A program made the translations under genes and the position numbers. The notes beneath the pieces were generated by a model, which saw only the letters and a list, made by a program, of their open reading frames with translations, made no database searches and had not been told where the DNA came from. This document shows positions 53,882 through 62,568 of a stretch of DNA of 64,000 nucleotides, piece after piece (the stretch's first letter is position 1; every line of letters starts with the position of its first letter). Origin of the DNA: DATKPE01 sp035524335 (GTDB lineage: Bacteria; Bacteroidota; Ignavibacteria; UBA10030; SZUA-254); the NCBI GenBank assembly GCA_035524335.1, contig DATKPE010000061.1, positions 1 to 64,000 of the forward strand, in the 5' to 3' direction.

Positions 53882-54715
53882 TTGAAAAAATTCTTCAGTT
53901 TTGTAAAGATCGAGCACACCCTTTTCACGCTTCCTCTTATCTACAGCGGGGTTGTCGTCGGGATGCGGGAGACCCCCTCGCCGCTCCTCCTGATTCTCGT
54001 GCTGATCTGCGCCGTGGGTGGGCGCACCTGCGCGTTTGCTCTGAACAGAATCATCGACCGCTCCATCGACGCCCGCAACCCGCGCACGTCATCCCGGGCG
54101 CTGGCGAGCGGAATGATGTCCCTGCGCGAGGCGTATGCGGTCCTGATTGCTGGAGCGGTGATCTATTTTCTCTCCGCCGCATTCATCTCCCCCTTCTGTC
54201 TTCTGCTCTCGCCAATTCCCCTGGTGATTTTCATTCTCTATCCCTATATGAAGCGGTATACGGCGCTCGCCCACTTCGGCGTCGGCCTGGGAATGTCGAT
54301 GGCGCCCCTCGGCGGCTATTTCGCGGCATCCCCCACTTTCTCCAACGCGCTTCCGGCAATTCTTCTCTGTCTCTTTACCGTCTTCTGGGGAACCGGTTTC
54401 GATATCATCTATGCCACGCTCGACGAAGAGTTCGACCGGCGCGAACATCTCTATTCATTCGTCTCGCGGTTCGGGAAAAAGCAGGCTCTCGCGTGGTCGG
54501 GCCTTTTCCATCTTCTCGCCTTCGCCTCTCTTGCCGTACTGTTTTTCACCCGCATCAGGAGCTGGTACGCCGCACCGTTCCTGTTCCTCACCGGCATGAT
54601 GCTCTGGATCGAACAGCGAAAATCCTCGAATGTTGAGCTCGCCTTTTTCCGCATCAATGCCGGCCTGGGGTTCCTCGTCTTCGGCATGATCGTCACCGGA
54701 GTCTTCGCCCAATGA
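53882..54715 (+). CDS. mqnP: UbiA-family prenyltransferase of menaquinone synthesis
   Basis: A 277-residue integral membrane prenyltransferase with about eight helices. The first Asp-rich motif lies in NRIIDRSIDARNPRTSSRAL (about 58-77) and the second in YATLDEEFDRRE. The DARNPRT form is common in MqnP, which prenylates the naphthoate intermediate of the futalosine pathway. Neighbouring mqn genes support this over a ubiquinone role. It starts at TTG 53882, as no ATG or GTG is in frame between promoter and motif; there is no obvious ribosome-binding site. It overlaps the next gene by ATGA. Confidence 0.88.
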   Translation: MKKFFSFVKIEHTLFTLPLIYSGVVVGMRETPSPLLLILVLICAVGGRTCAFALNRIIDRSIDARNPRTSSRALASGMMSLREAYAVLIAGAVIYFLSAAFISPFCLLLSPIPLVIFILYPYMKRYTALAHFGVGLGMSMAPLGGYFAASPTFSNALPAILLCLFTVFWGTGFDIIYATLDEEFDRREHLYSFVSRFGKKQALAWSGLFHLLAFASLAVLFFTRIRSWYAAPFLFLTGMMLWIEQRKSSNVELAFFRINAGLGFLVFGMIVTGVFAQ

Positions 54716-55263
54716 GAATCGTGCTCGGGATTACCGGCTCCTCCGGCGCCGTCTATGCGGTCAATTTTCTCAAACGCTGTCCGGGCGACAAATTCCTCAT
54801 TGTGAGCAAGTGGGGAAAAGCCCTCCTGAACAGCGAGACCGGGCTCTCGGAAAAGGATCTTCAGCCGTTCATCCGCCGCCAGTTTCCGAACGACGATCTG
54901 ACCGCTCCCCTGGCGTCCGGGTCGAACCGGTTCGACGCTTATGTCATCCTGCCCTGTTCCACCTCGACGCTCGGCAAAATCGCCTCCGGGATCGGCGATT
55001 CACTCATCACCCGCACCGCCCAGGTGGCCCTGAAGGAACGATACCGGCTGATCCTCTGCGTTCGCGAGACGCCGATATCGACAATCGCGCTCGAACAGTG
55101 CGCTCAACTGTCGCGGGACGGCGCTATCATCATGCCGGTCAGCCCGCCGCTCTATTTTGTTCCCAAAACCGTCGACGAGTATGTGGAGGGCTTCGTCGAC
55201 AAGGTCCTCGGCGTCATCGGCGTGCGGACTTCCCGCGGCTGGCGCGCCGGGGAACTGGAGTAG
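54712..55263 (+). CDS. ubiX: UbiX-type flavin prenyltransferase
   Basis: A 183-residue flavoprotein. UbiX makes the prenylated FMN cofactor needed by UbiD-type decarboxylases. It has the FMN-site start IVLGITGSSGAVYA, the CSTSTLGKIASGIGDSLITR block and RLILCVRETPIS. The gene sits between mqnP and the UbiD-type mqnL, so it is the cofactor supplier for that enzyme; literature on the futalosine pathway also calls this gene mqnM. Confidence 0.93.
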   Translation: MRIVLGITGSSGAVYAVNFLKRCPGDKFLIVSKWGKALLNSETGLSEKDLQPFIRRQFPNDDLTAPLASGSNRFDAYVILPCSTSTLGKIASGIGDSLITRTAQVALKERYRLILCVRETPISTIALEQCAQLSRDGAIIMPVSPPLYFVPKTVDEYVEGFVDKVLGVIGVRTSRGWRAGELE

Positions 55264-55268
55264 TCGGT

Positions 55269-57056
55269 GTGGCGCTGGGGGAATTTCTCCACACTCTCGA
55301 AACCCGCGGTGAACTCCACCGCACCCGGGTGGAAATCGATCCTCACCTCGAACTGACCGAAGTCGCGCGGCGGGCGATCCTCGAGGGAAAACCGGCTCTT
55401 CTCGTCGAACGTCCCGCAAACTCCCCCTATCCCCTCTGCATCAATCACTTTGCCGACAAACGGCGCATCGGGATCGCTCTCCGGCGCGATCCGGACGAGA
55501 TCGGCAGCGAACTGATCAATTTTCTCGAGAGGGTTTTTCCCCTTACCCTCCGGAACATCCTCGACCAGAAACCGGTGATCCGGCGCTTTCTGCATGCGCC
55601 CGCCCGCCGGGTCGGCCGCGGCATCTCACAGGAGGTTGTCGAGCCGCCCGACCTTGATTCCCTTCCCGTCCAGTTCTGCTGGCCCGCCGACGGCGGCAGG
55701 TTCATCACCTACGGCCAGGTCCTCACCTACGATCCCCGCGACGGAAGACGGAACATCGGCATTTACCGGATGCAGGTTTTCGATTCCAGAACGACCGGCA
55801 TGCACTGGCAGATTCAGAAGGGGGGCGGATTTCACTATTATCAGAGCGAGGCGTCCAACAGCCGGTTCGAGGTCGCGGTAGCGCTTGGAACGGATCCGGC
55901 CCTCGTTCTGGCGACGGTTGCGGCCCTTCCCGAAGGACTCGACGAGGCGCTCTTCGCCGGATTCCTCCAGGGGGAGCGCGTGCGCTTCACCCGCGGCGTC
56001 TCCGTCGGCATCGATGTTCCCGCATCGGCGGAATTCATTCTGGAGGGAATCGTACCGGCGAAGGAACGCCGCACCGAGGGGCCGTTCGGCGATCATTTCG
56101 GTCATTATTCCGCCGCCGCAGAATTCCCCGTCTTCTATCTTACGATGATGACCCGCCGGCATCGTCCCGTCTACCCGGCGATCGTCGTCGGCAAACCGCC
56201 CATGGAAGACAAATTCCTCGGCGATGCCACACAGCAGATGCTCGGGCCGCTGATCAGACTTATCCACAAGGAGGTGCGGTCGCTCTGGGCGTACTATGAG
56301 GCGGGATTCCACAACCTCCTCGCCGTGGGTATCGAACAGCGGTATCAGAAGGAGGCGATGAAGGCCGCCCTCGGCCTCATGGGAACCGACCAGCTCTCGC
56401 TGACGAAATGCATGATCACCGTCTCGGCCGGCGTCGATGTGCGCGACTGGCACGCTCTCCTGAGGGAGGTGCGGATGAACTTCGATCCGCATTTCGATTT
56501 CGTCATGATCCCCAGGGTTCCGCTCGACACGCTCGACTTCACCAGCTATAAAATGAATCTCGGAAGCAAGATGATCCTCGATGCGACCAGGAAACCGTGG
56601 CGGAACCAGACCGCGTCCGGGAGCGGACCCGCCGCTCCGGTCTGCGATCCGGCCGGCATTCGCCGCATCGACGCGAGGATCGACGCCGCCGCGCTCATCG
56701 ACGATACACTTCTGATCGTCAGATTGTCGGCAACTGCGGGCGAAGGAGCCGGCCGGCAGATCATGGAGACGCTTGTGCGACACCCGGAGACCGCCGGGGT
56801 GCCGATCGCAGCCGTCGTGAGTCACGACGTCGATCTGTCGCACCAGGAACAGTATATCTGGGGAATTTTCACCCGTTTCGACTGTGAGCGGGACGTGCTT
56901 TTCCGTGAAACCGCCCTCGTGGGAATCACGCCGGTCTATCGCGGAACGATGGGGATCGACGCGACGTGGAAGCCGGGTTACCCCGATCCGCTGACGATGC
57001 CCGAAGAGATCGTTCGGCGGGTCGATGAAAAATGGGGAAGGATCTGGAAACAATGA
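55269..57056 (+). CDS. mqnL: UbiD-family menaquinone-biosynthesis decarboxylase
   Basis: A 595-residue UbiD-type decarboxylase that uses prenylated FMN. It is longer than E. coli UbiD, as futalosine-pathway UbiD proteins often are. Family markers include IDPHLELTEVARRAI, the E-R-E type region EGIVPAKERRTEGPFGDH and the PPMEDKFLGDATQQ segment. It presumably removes the carboxyl of the prenylated naphthoate. The start is GTG 55269, five bases after the ubiX stop; the frame is open further upstream only as an overlap. Confidence 0.9.
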   Translation: MALGEFLHTLETRGELHRTRVEIDPHLELTEVARRAILEGKPALLVERPANSPYPLCINHFADKRRIGIALRRDPDEIGSELINFLERVFPLTLRNILDQKPVIRRFLHAPARRVGRGISQEVVEPPDLDSLPVQFCWPADGGRFITYGQVLTYDPRDGRRNIGIYRMQVFDSRTTGMHWQIQKGGGFHYYQSEASNSRFEVAVALGTDPALVLATVAALPEGLDEALFAGFLQGERVRFTRGVSVGIDVPASAEFILEGIVPAKERRTEGPFGDHFGHYSAAAEFPVFYLTMMTRRHRPVYPAIVVGKPPMEDKFLGDATQQMLGPLIRLIHKEVRSLWAYYEAGFHNLLAVGIEQRYQKEAMKAALGLMGTDQLSLTKCMITVSAGVDVRDWHALLREVRMNFDPHFDFVMIPRVPLDTLDFTSYKMNLGSKMILDATRKPWRNQTASGSGPAAPVCDPAGIRRIDARIDAAALIDDTLLIVRLSATAGEGAGRQIMETLVRHPETAGVPIAAVVSHDVDLSHQEQYIWGIFTRFDCERDVLFRETALVGITPVYRGTMGIDATWKPGYPDPLTMPEEIVRRVDEKWGRIWKQ

Positions 57057-57078
57057 TATTCTTACAACGGAAAACGAT

Positions 57079-58956
57079 ATGACGATAAATTTCAAGGACA
57101 CGGGGCTGATGCCGGTATGGGAAAAAATCCGGCGGGGGGAGCGGTGCACGCTCGAAGACGGGCTCACGCTGTACCGCTCGAATGATCTCATTTCCATCGG
57201 GAAGATGGCGCATTTCGTTCAACAGCAGAAGAGCGGCGATGCGGTCTATTTCGTGATCAACCAGAAAATCGAGCACACGAACGTGTGCGTTCTCTCCTGC
57301 AAGTTTTGCGACTTCGCGGTCGGCAAGGGGGAGCCCGGGGCCTACGAAATGACCACCGCGGAGATCCTGTCGAAGCTCACTCCGGACATCGCGGAAGTGC
57401 ACATCACCGGCGGCATGCCGCCCGACTGGCCGTGGGAGCGGTATCTGGACATCGTGCGATCGATCCACGAGCGATTCCCCACGGCCGACATCAAGGCGTA
57501 CACCGCCGTCGAAATCGATTTTTTCCACAAGAAATTCAGGATGCCGGTCGAAGAGGTTCTCCGCCAGCTGAAGTCTGCGGGGCTCCGGACGATGCCCGGC
57601 GGGGGCGCCGAGGTCTTCTCCGAACGGGTGCGCAAGCTCCTCTTCAATCAGAAAATCGGGGCGAAGGCCTGGTTCGATGTGCATAAAACCGCTCACCGTC
57701 TCGGCATACCGACAAATGCGACGATGCTGTACGGCCATATCGAGACCCTGGAGGAGCGGCTCGTGCACATGATGAAACTGCGCGAGGCGCAGGATGAGAC
57801 CGGCGGGTTTCTCACGTTCATTCCGCTGGCATTCCAGCCGGGGAACACCGGGATCAAGCCCCGGAATCAGTTCACCTCGGCGATCGATGATCTGAAAACA
57901 ATCGCCGTCAGCCGGATCATGCTCGACAATTTTCCGCACATCAAGGCATACTGGGTGATGCTGACGGAGGAGGTCGCCTCTGCGGCGCTGAATTTCGGCG
58001 CGGACGACATGGACGGCACGGTGGGCCAGGAGCGGATCGCCCATGACGCCGGCGCGACAAGCCCGATGAAGCTTGCGAAGGATCAGATCATCAGGATCAT
58101 CCGCGATGCGGGGAAGATCCCTGTGGAGCGGGATGTCTATTTCAATCCGCTGAGGATTTATGCGGACGACGTGATCGGAAAAATTCCCTATCTGAATTCC
58201 GTGCCGTTCTATCACGAGATGGAAAAACGACGGTTCAGGATACTGCCGATTGTCCCGCGGCGGATGGGAGTACTGCAGGAACGGGCACAGATGGCCGCCG
58301 GCCTCTTCTCCCTGATGGATTTTTTCCGGCATGAAGATCACCTCAGAATGCTTCCCTACGGCATCGCCTCGCGCGACCAGGTCAAGAGCGTCATGCTGTT
58401 CTCGAAGGAGGGATGGCGCGGGCTGGAGGGCAAGACCATCGGCATCACCGACGACACGGCCACATCCGTCCGCCTCCTGGAGGTTCTTCTGGAGCACAAA
58501 TACCATGTGCGGGCGCCGCTCGAGCGGATGCACGCCGGCGTCAACGACCTGTCGCCCTACGATGCGGTCCTGCTCATCGGGGACGAGGCGCTGAACAGGA
58601 ATAAGTTTGGTCTCCCCGGATTCGAGCTCGTGTTTGACCTCGCCAAGGAATGGTACGACTGGCAGAAACTTCCCTTCGTGTTCGCCGTCTGGGCGGTCAA
58701 CAAACAGCTCTCCGCGGCGAAGCAGGAGGAGTTCGGCATTATGATTGAGCAATCGCTTTCCCGGAATGAGGGCCGCTTCGGCGAAATCGGCGCCCTGCAC
58801 GGAAAACGGATCGGTCTCACCATCGCCGACATCGAGCAGTATCTGGAGGGATTCAACTTCCGGCTCGGTGAGCGGGAACGGGAGGCCATCACTCTTTTCA
58901 AAAAATATCAGAAGGAACAGCCGGTGGCTGAACGCGGAACCGAACGCCGCTTCTGA
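57079..58956 (+). CDS. mqnE-mqnA: MqnE-MqnA fusion: aminofutalosine synthase + chorismate dehydratase
   Basis: A 625-residue protein joining two enzymes of the early futalosine pathway. Residues 1 to about 360 are MqnE, a radical SAM enzyme: CxxxCxxC cluster ligands at Cys70, Cys74 and Cys77 (NVCVLSCKFCDF), HITGGMPPDWPW, and a C-terminal half like other MqnE/MqnC proteins. Residues about 364-625 are MqnA, which dehydrates chorismate to 3-enolpyruvylbenzoate: IPYLNSVPF, ASRDQVKSVMLFS, DAVLLIGDEAL and LPFVFAVWAV. MqnE uses the MqnA product, so the fusion joins consecutive steps. The sequence is continuous with no frameshift. ATG 57079 is preferred; an earlier ATG at 57025 would overlap mqnL. 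Confidence 0.92.
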   Translation: MTINFKDTGLMPVWEKIRRGERCTLEDGLTLYRSNDLISIGKMAHFVQQQKSGDAVYFVINQKIEHTNVCVLSCKFCDFAVGKGEPGAYEMTTAEILSKLTPDIAEVHITGGMPPDWPWERYLDIVRSIHERFPTADIKAYTAVEIDFFHKKFRMPVEEVLRQLKSAGLRTMPGGGAEVFSERVRKLLFNQKIGAKAWFDVHKTAHRLGIPTNATMLYGHIETLEERLVHMMKLREAQDETGGFLTFIPLAFQPGNTGIKPRNQFTSAIDDLKTIAVSRIMLDNFPHIKAYWVMLTEEVASAALNFGADDMDGTVGQERIAHDAGATSPMKLAKDQIIRIIRDAGKIPVERDVYFNPLRIYADDVIGKIPYLNSVPFYHEMEKRRFRILPIVPRRMGVLQERAQMAAGLFSLMDFFRHEDHLRMLPYGIASRDQVKSVMLFSKEGWRGLEGKTIGITDDTATSVRLLEVLLEHKYHVRAPLERMHAGVNDLSPYDAVLLIGDEALNRNKFGLPGFELVFDLAKEWYDWQKLPFVFAVWAVNKQLSAAKQEEFGIMIEQSLSRNEGRFGEIGALHGKRIGLTIADIEQYLEGFNFRLGEREREAITLFKKYQKEQPVAERGTERRF

Positions 58957-58987
58957 TCCGCCCTTCCCTCCATTTCAGGAACAGATC

Positions 58988-60079
58988 ATGCAGATCGAAC
59001 AGCTCTTCGAAAAAATCAGACGTCAGGAGAGAGTCACACCCGAGGAAGGACTCTTCCTGTTCGGCAACGCGGAACTTCTCGACCTGGCGGATGTCGCCGG
59101 CGAGATACGTCTCCGGAAAAATCCTCCGGCCGGAACCGGCGCCCCGGCGGTGACGTTCGTCATCGATACGAATCCGAATTATTCGAATGTCTGCAACATC
59201 GACTGTGTTTTCTGCGCATTTTACCGCCATGAGGGGGAAGAGGGCGCATACACGCACACCGTCGACGAGATGATCGGCAACTTCAGGCGGGCCGCGTCGA
59301 ACGGAGTCACCACCATTCTCCTGCAGGGCGGAGTACATCCCGACCTCCCGCTGAGCTATTATCTCGAGCTCGTCGAGCGGACGGTCCGCGAGGTGCCGGA
59401 CGTCACGCCGCATTTTTTCTCGACCTCGGAAATCATCGGCATGGCAAAGATCTCGGGCCTCACCGTCGAAGAGGTACTGCGGAAACTCTGGAATGCGGGA
59501 CAACGCTCCCTGCCGGGAGGCGGTGCGGAGATTCTCTCGGATCGCGTCAAAAAGAAAATATCACATCTGAAAGGATCGTCGGAAGACTGGCTTCAGGTGA
59601 TGCGCGAAGCGCACCGGATCGGCTTCAAGACAACCGCCACCATGATGTACGGCCATCTTGAAAACGACGAGGACATTGTCGCGCACCTGGAGGCGATCCG
59701 CCGACTGCAGGACGAGCATCACGGCTTCACTGCGTTTGTTCCGTGGAGTTTCAAGCCGGGCAATACTCCGCTGGAGAAGATCATTCCTCATTATGCCACG
59801 CCGATGCAGTATCTCCGGATGATCGCTTTTTCACGGATCTATCTCGACAACTTCGATCATATTCAGGCGTCCTGGTTCTCGGAGGGGAAAAAAACAGGGC
59901 AGATCGCGCTTCACTTCGGCGCGGATGATTTCGGGGGAACCCTCTTCGAGGAGAACGTGCACGCCGCGGCAAACTTCGTGAACAAGACGAATACGGACGA
60001 AGTCGTCAGTCTGATCCGCGAATCGGGTTTCGTGCCGGCCCAGCGGACAACCGGGTACGAGATCCTGAATTACCGGTGA
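58988..60079 (+). CDS. mqnC: cyclic dehypoxanthine futalosine synthase
   Basis: MqnC is a radical SAM enzyme that cyclises dehypoxanthine futalosine. The 363-residue protein has the cluster CNIDCVFCAF (CxxxCxxC, about 71-78), the TILLQGGVHPDL segment and SLPGGGAEI, all typical. The start at 58988 has AGGA seven bases upstream and the family N-terminus (LFEKIRRQERVTPEEG). It is 31 bp after the mqnE-mqnA fusion gene and convergent with mqnD. Confidence 0.94.
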   Translation: MQIEQLFEKIRRQERVTPEEGLFLFGNAELLDLADVAGEIRLRKNPPAGTGAPAVTFVIDTNPNYSNVCNIDCVFCAFYRHEGEEGAYTHTVDEMIGNFRRAASNGVTTILLQGGVHPDLPLSYYLELVERTVREVPDVTPHFFSTSEIIGMAKISGLTVEEVLRKLWNAGQRSLPGGGAEILSDRVKKKISHLKGSSEDWLQVMREAHRIGFKTTATMMYGHLENDEDIVAHLEAIRRLQDEHHGFTAFVPWSFKPGNTPLEKIIPHYATPMQYLRMIAFSRIYLDNFDHIQASWFSEGKKTGQIALHFGADDFGGTLFEENVHAAANFVNKTNTDEVVSLIRESGFVPAQRTTGYEILNYR

Positions 60080-60100
60080 TCCCGGTCTCCCTCCGGGATC
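60078..60100. terminator. hairpin between convergent mqnC and mqnD
   Basis: GATCCCGG (60078-60085) pairs perfectly with CCGGGATC (60093-60100) over a seven-base loop, between the two stop codons. No T run follows on either strand, so it is a likely but weak bidirectional terminator. Confidence 0.5.
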
Positions 60101-60103
60101 CGT

Positions 60104-60940
60104 TCAGACGAGGCTGAACGTTCCGACCTTCGGGACCAGATTCTTTTCCGCCCCAAGCCTGAAGAGAAATTCGAGCGCCTTCCTTCCGGCATCCCCCATG
60201 TCGATCGTGAGCTGGCTGACGTACATCTTGACGAACTTTTCCCCGAGTTTCCTGTCGATTCCGCGCCCCCACTGCATCGCATAGGGAATCGATTCGTCCT
60301 GCCGGTCGTACCCGTAGGCAATGCTCTCCCGGAGCCCCTCGGACAGTCGTGCCGCCATGGCAGGTCCGAGGTCTTTTCTGACAAGGTCGAGACCGAGCGG
60401 CAACGGAAGTCCCTCCGCCCGTTCTTTCCATAGTTCTCCGAAATCGAGGATCTTGGTGTATCCGAGCGCCTGATAGGTGATCTGGCCCTCGTGAATGAGC
60501 AGGCCCGCGTCGATTTTACCGTCGTCGATCGCCGCCATGATCGCGTCGAACGGCAGGTCTACATTCCGGATTCCCTCGGTGAATATTTTGAACAGGAGCG
60601 TGGCGGTCGTCAGCGGCCCGGGAGTGCCAACGGTCTTTCCGCGCAGTTCCCCGAGTGTCCGGTATTTTTTCGATATGATGACCGGCCCGTACCCTTCACC
60701 CATGCTCGCACCGGTTTTCATGATCCAGTATGCGTCCGCGACGTACGGATAGGTGTGGGCCGATATCGCCGTCACCTCCAGCTCCGCCTTCCGTGCCCGG
60801 ACGTTGAGCGACTGGATATCCTCCAGCAGATGCTCGATGACGATACCCTCGAGCTTCACTTTTCCGCTCGCAAGTCCGTAAAACATGAAGGCATCGTCAG
60901 GATCCGGGCTGTGTCCGACACGGATTATTTTATCAGCCAT
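60104..60940 (-). CDS. mqnD: 1,4-dihydroxy-6-naphthoate synthase
   Basis: MqnD forms 1,4-dihydroxy-6-naphthoate from the cyclic futalosine product. The 278-residue periplasmic-binding-fold protein has the family start VGHSPDPDDAFMFYGL, then TAISAHTYPYV and GKTVGTPGPLTTATLL. It is convergent with mqnC, so it must be transcribed separately from the rest of the cluster. The 252 bases between it and the next gene hold a promoter for that gene and nothing else I can name. Confidence 0.94.
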   Translation of the reverse strand: MADKIIRVGHSPDPDDAFMFYGLASGKVKLEGIVIEHLLEDIQSLNVRARKAELEVTAISAHTYPYVADAYWIMKTGASMGEGYGPVIISKKYRTLGELRGKTVGTPGPLTTATLLFKIFTEGIRNVDLPFDAIMAAIDDGKIDAGLLIHEGQITYQALGYTKILDFGELWKERAEGLPLPLGLDLVRKDLGPAMAARLSEGLRESIAYGYDRQDESIPYAMQWGRGIDRKLGEKFVKMYVSQLTIDMGDAGRKALEFLFRLGAEKNLVPKVGTFSLV

Positions 60941-61066
60941 TGGTCAGCTCTTTCGTTGTTCTCCGATGTACTGCTCACGATCTGACCGGAAGATACTGAT
61001 TTTTATCCGACGAAAAAAACCCGGGCACCCCGCCCCGCCGTCGCCCGGAACGGACCACGTGAGAGT

Positions 61067-61095
61067 TTGAAACTCCACGACCGTCTTCTTACATT
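61067..61095 (+). promoter_or_regulatory. promoter of the aldehyde dehydrogenase gene
   Basis: TTGAAA (61067-61072), 17 bases, TACATT (61090-61095). It argues against the TTG at 61067 being a start codon and for the ATG at 61193. Confidence 0.65.
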
Positions 61096-61192
61096 ACTCC
61101 GTCTTCTGCAGGCGGCGAGGGACCCCGGCGGTTCCGGCTGCAGGGCGGAAATTTACATCCGGCACCTTACGAAAATTTCCAGGATACAACCG

Positions 61193-62557
61193 ATGGCTCT
61201 CCGAAGTGTAAACCCGTGTACGGGCGAAATCATGAAAACATTCCCGCCCCATTCAGCCGCCGTAATAGATGCATCGATCGATGCGGCTCACCGTGCTCTG
61301 CCCGTGCTGAAGCGGATGAAGCCGTCGGAACGGGCGGAATGCCTCCGCCGGACCGCCGATCTGCTTGAATCGCGGAAGGGGGAGTTTGCCCGGCTGATGA
61401 CGCTCGAGATGGGCAAACCGATCAAATCTGCGCGGGAAGAAATACTGAAATCCGCACGCGCCTGCAGGTTTTATGGCGAGGAGGGAATCCGTCTGCTCGC
61501 GGACGAACCTGTGGCGACACATGCCGCGCACAGCTACATCCGCTATGACCCTCTTGGCGTCATTCTCGCCGTCATGCCGTGGAATTTTCCGTTCTGGCAG
61601 GTTCTGCGCTGTGCCGCTCCCGCCCTCATGGCCGGGAACAGCGTGCTGTTGAAGCATGCCTCCAGCGTGCCGCAGTGCGCTCTGGCGATCCACGATCTGA
61701 TGAGTTCATGCGGCCTGCCGGAAGGATCCTTCCAGACGCTTCTCATCGATGCCTCCCGGGTGGAAGGAATCATCGGGGATCCGCGGGTGCGCGGGATAAC
61801 CCTGACCGGGAGCGAGCCCGCGGGCCGGAGCGTCGCGGCGGCGGCCGGCCGGATGCTCAAAAAGACCGTGATGGAACTCGGGGGAAGCGATCCGTTCATC
61901 GTCCTGCCCGGGGCGGACCTGGCGACCGCCGCGCAGACGGCCGTCAGGGCGCGAATCATCAACAACGGGCAGTCGTGCGTGGCGGCAAAAAGGTTCATCG
62001 TGCACAATTCGGTCGCGGACGAGTTTTACCGGCTCTTTATCGCCGGCATGTCTTCGCTCCGCATCGGCGATCCGATGCTGGAAGAGACCGAGCTCGGACC
62101 GATCGCCAGCGAGGATCTCCTTCGCATCCTCGACGACCAGGTGAGGCGGGCGGAAAAGGATGGTGCGCGGATTCTCCTCGGTGGAAAGAGACTCGAAGGC
62201 CGCGGCAGTTTTTACGCGCCGACGGTCATCGCCGATGTTCCGGATTCTTCGCCGGCATACCGGGAGGAATTTTTCGGACCCGTCGCCCTCCTGTTCCGCG
62301 TCGGCTCGCTCGGGGAAGCCATTTCCCTCGCGAATGATACTCCGTTCGGTCTCGGGAGCTCGGTATGGACTCAAGATCCCGCAGAGCAGGAAAGGGCCAT
62401 CGCCGAACTTGAAGCCGGCCTCGTCTTCATCAATGGAATGGTAGCATCGGATCCCCGCATGCCGTTCGGAGGGGTCAAGGCCTCGGGGTACGGCCGCGAA
62501 CTCGGCGCGGCGGGATTGAGGGAGTTCGTAAACGTCAAAACCGTTTGGGTTGCCTGA
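61193..62557 (+). CDS. NAD(P)-dependent aldehyde dehydrogenase (succinate-semialdehyde type)
   Basis: A 454-residue aldehyde dehydrogenase. It has the Asn of the active site in VMPWNFPFWQV, the cofactor GSEPAGRSV motif, the general base Glu in VMELGGSDPFIVL and the nucleophile Cys in NNGQSCVAAKRF. The length and the VNPCTGEI start are like Sad/YneI succinate-semialdehyde dehydrogenases, although substrate assignment from sequence alone is uncertain. ATG 61193 has AGGA nine bases upstream. Confidence 0.9.
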   Translation: MALRSVNPCTGEIMKTFPPHSAAVIDASIDAAHRALPVLKRMKPSERAECLRRTADLLESRKGEFARLMTLEMGKPIKSAREEILKSARACRFYGEEGIRLLADEPVATHAAHSYIRYDPLGVILAVMPWNFPFWQVLRCAAPALMAGNSVLLKHASSVPQCALAIHDLMSSCGLPEGSFQTLLIDASRVEGIIGDPRVRGITLTGSEPAGRSVAAAAGRMLKKTVMELGGSDPFIVLPGADLATAAQTAVRARIINNGQSCVAAKRFIVHNSVADEFYRLFIAGMSSLRIGDPMLEETELGPIASEDLLRILDDQVRRAEKDGARILLGGKRLEGRGSFYAPTVIADVPDSSPAYREEFFGPVALLFRVGSLGEAISLANDTPFGLGSSVWTQDPAEQERAIAELEAGLVFINGMVASDPRMPFGGVKASGYGRELGAAGLREFVNVKTVWVA

Positions 62558-62568
62558 GAGCCGGAGGT

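Noticed and set aside
53882..57056. Ubiquinone pathway role for the UbiA/UbiX/UbiD genes
   Set aside because: They are followed directly by mqnE-mqnA, mqnC and mqnD, so a menaquinone (futalosine) role explains them better.
61067..61192. TTG start giving the aldehyde dehydrogenase 42 extra residues
   Set aside because: The TTG is the -35 box of a well-spaced promoter and the extra residues do not resemble the family N-terminus.
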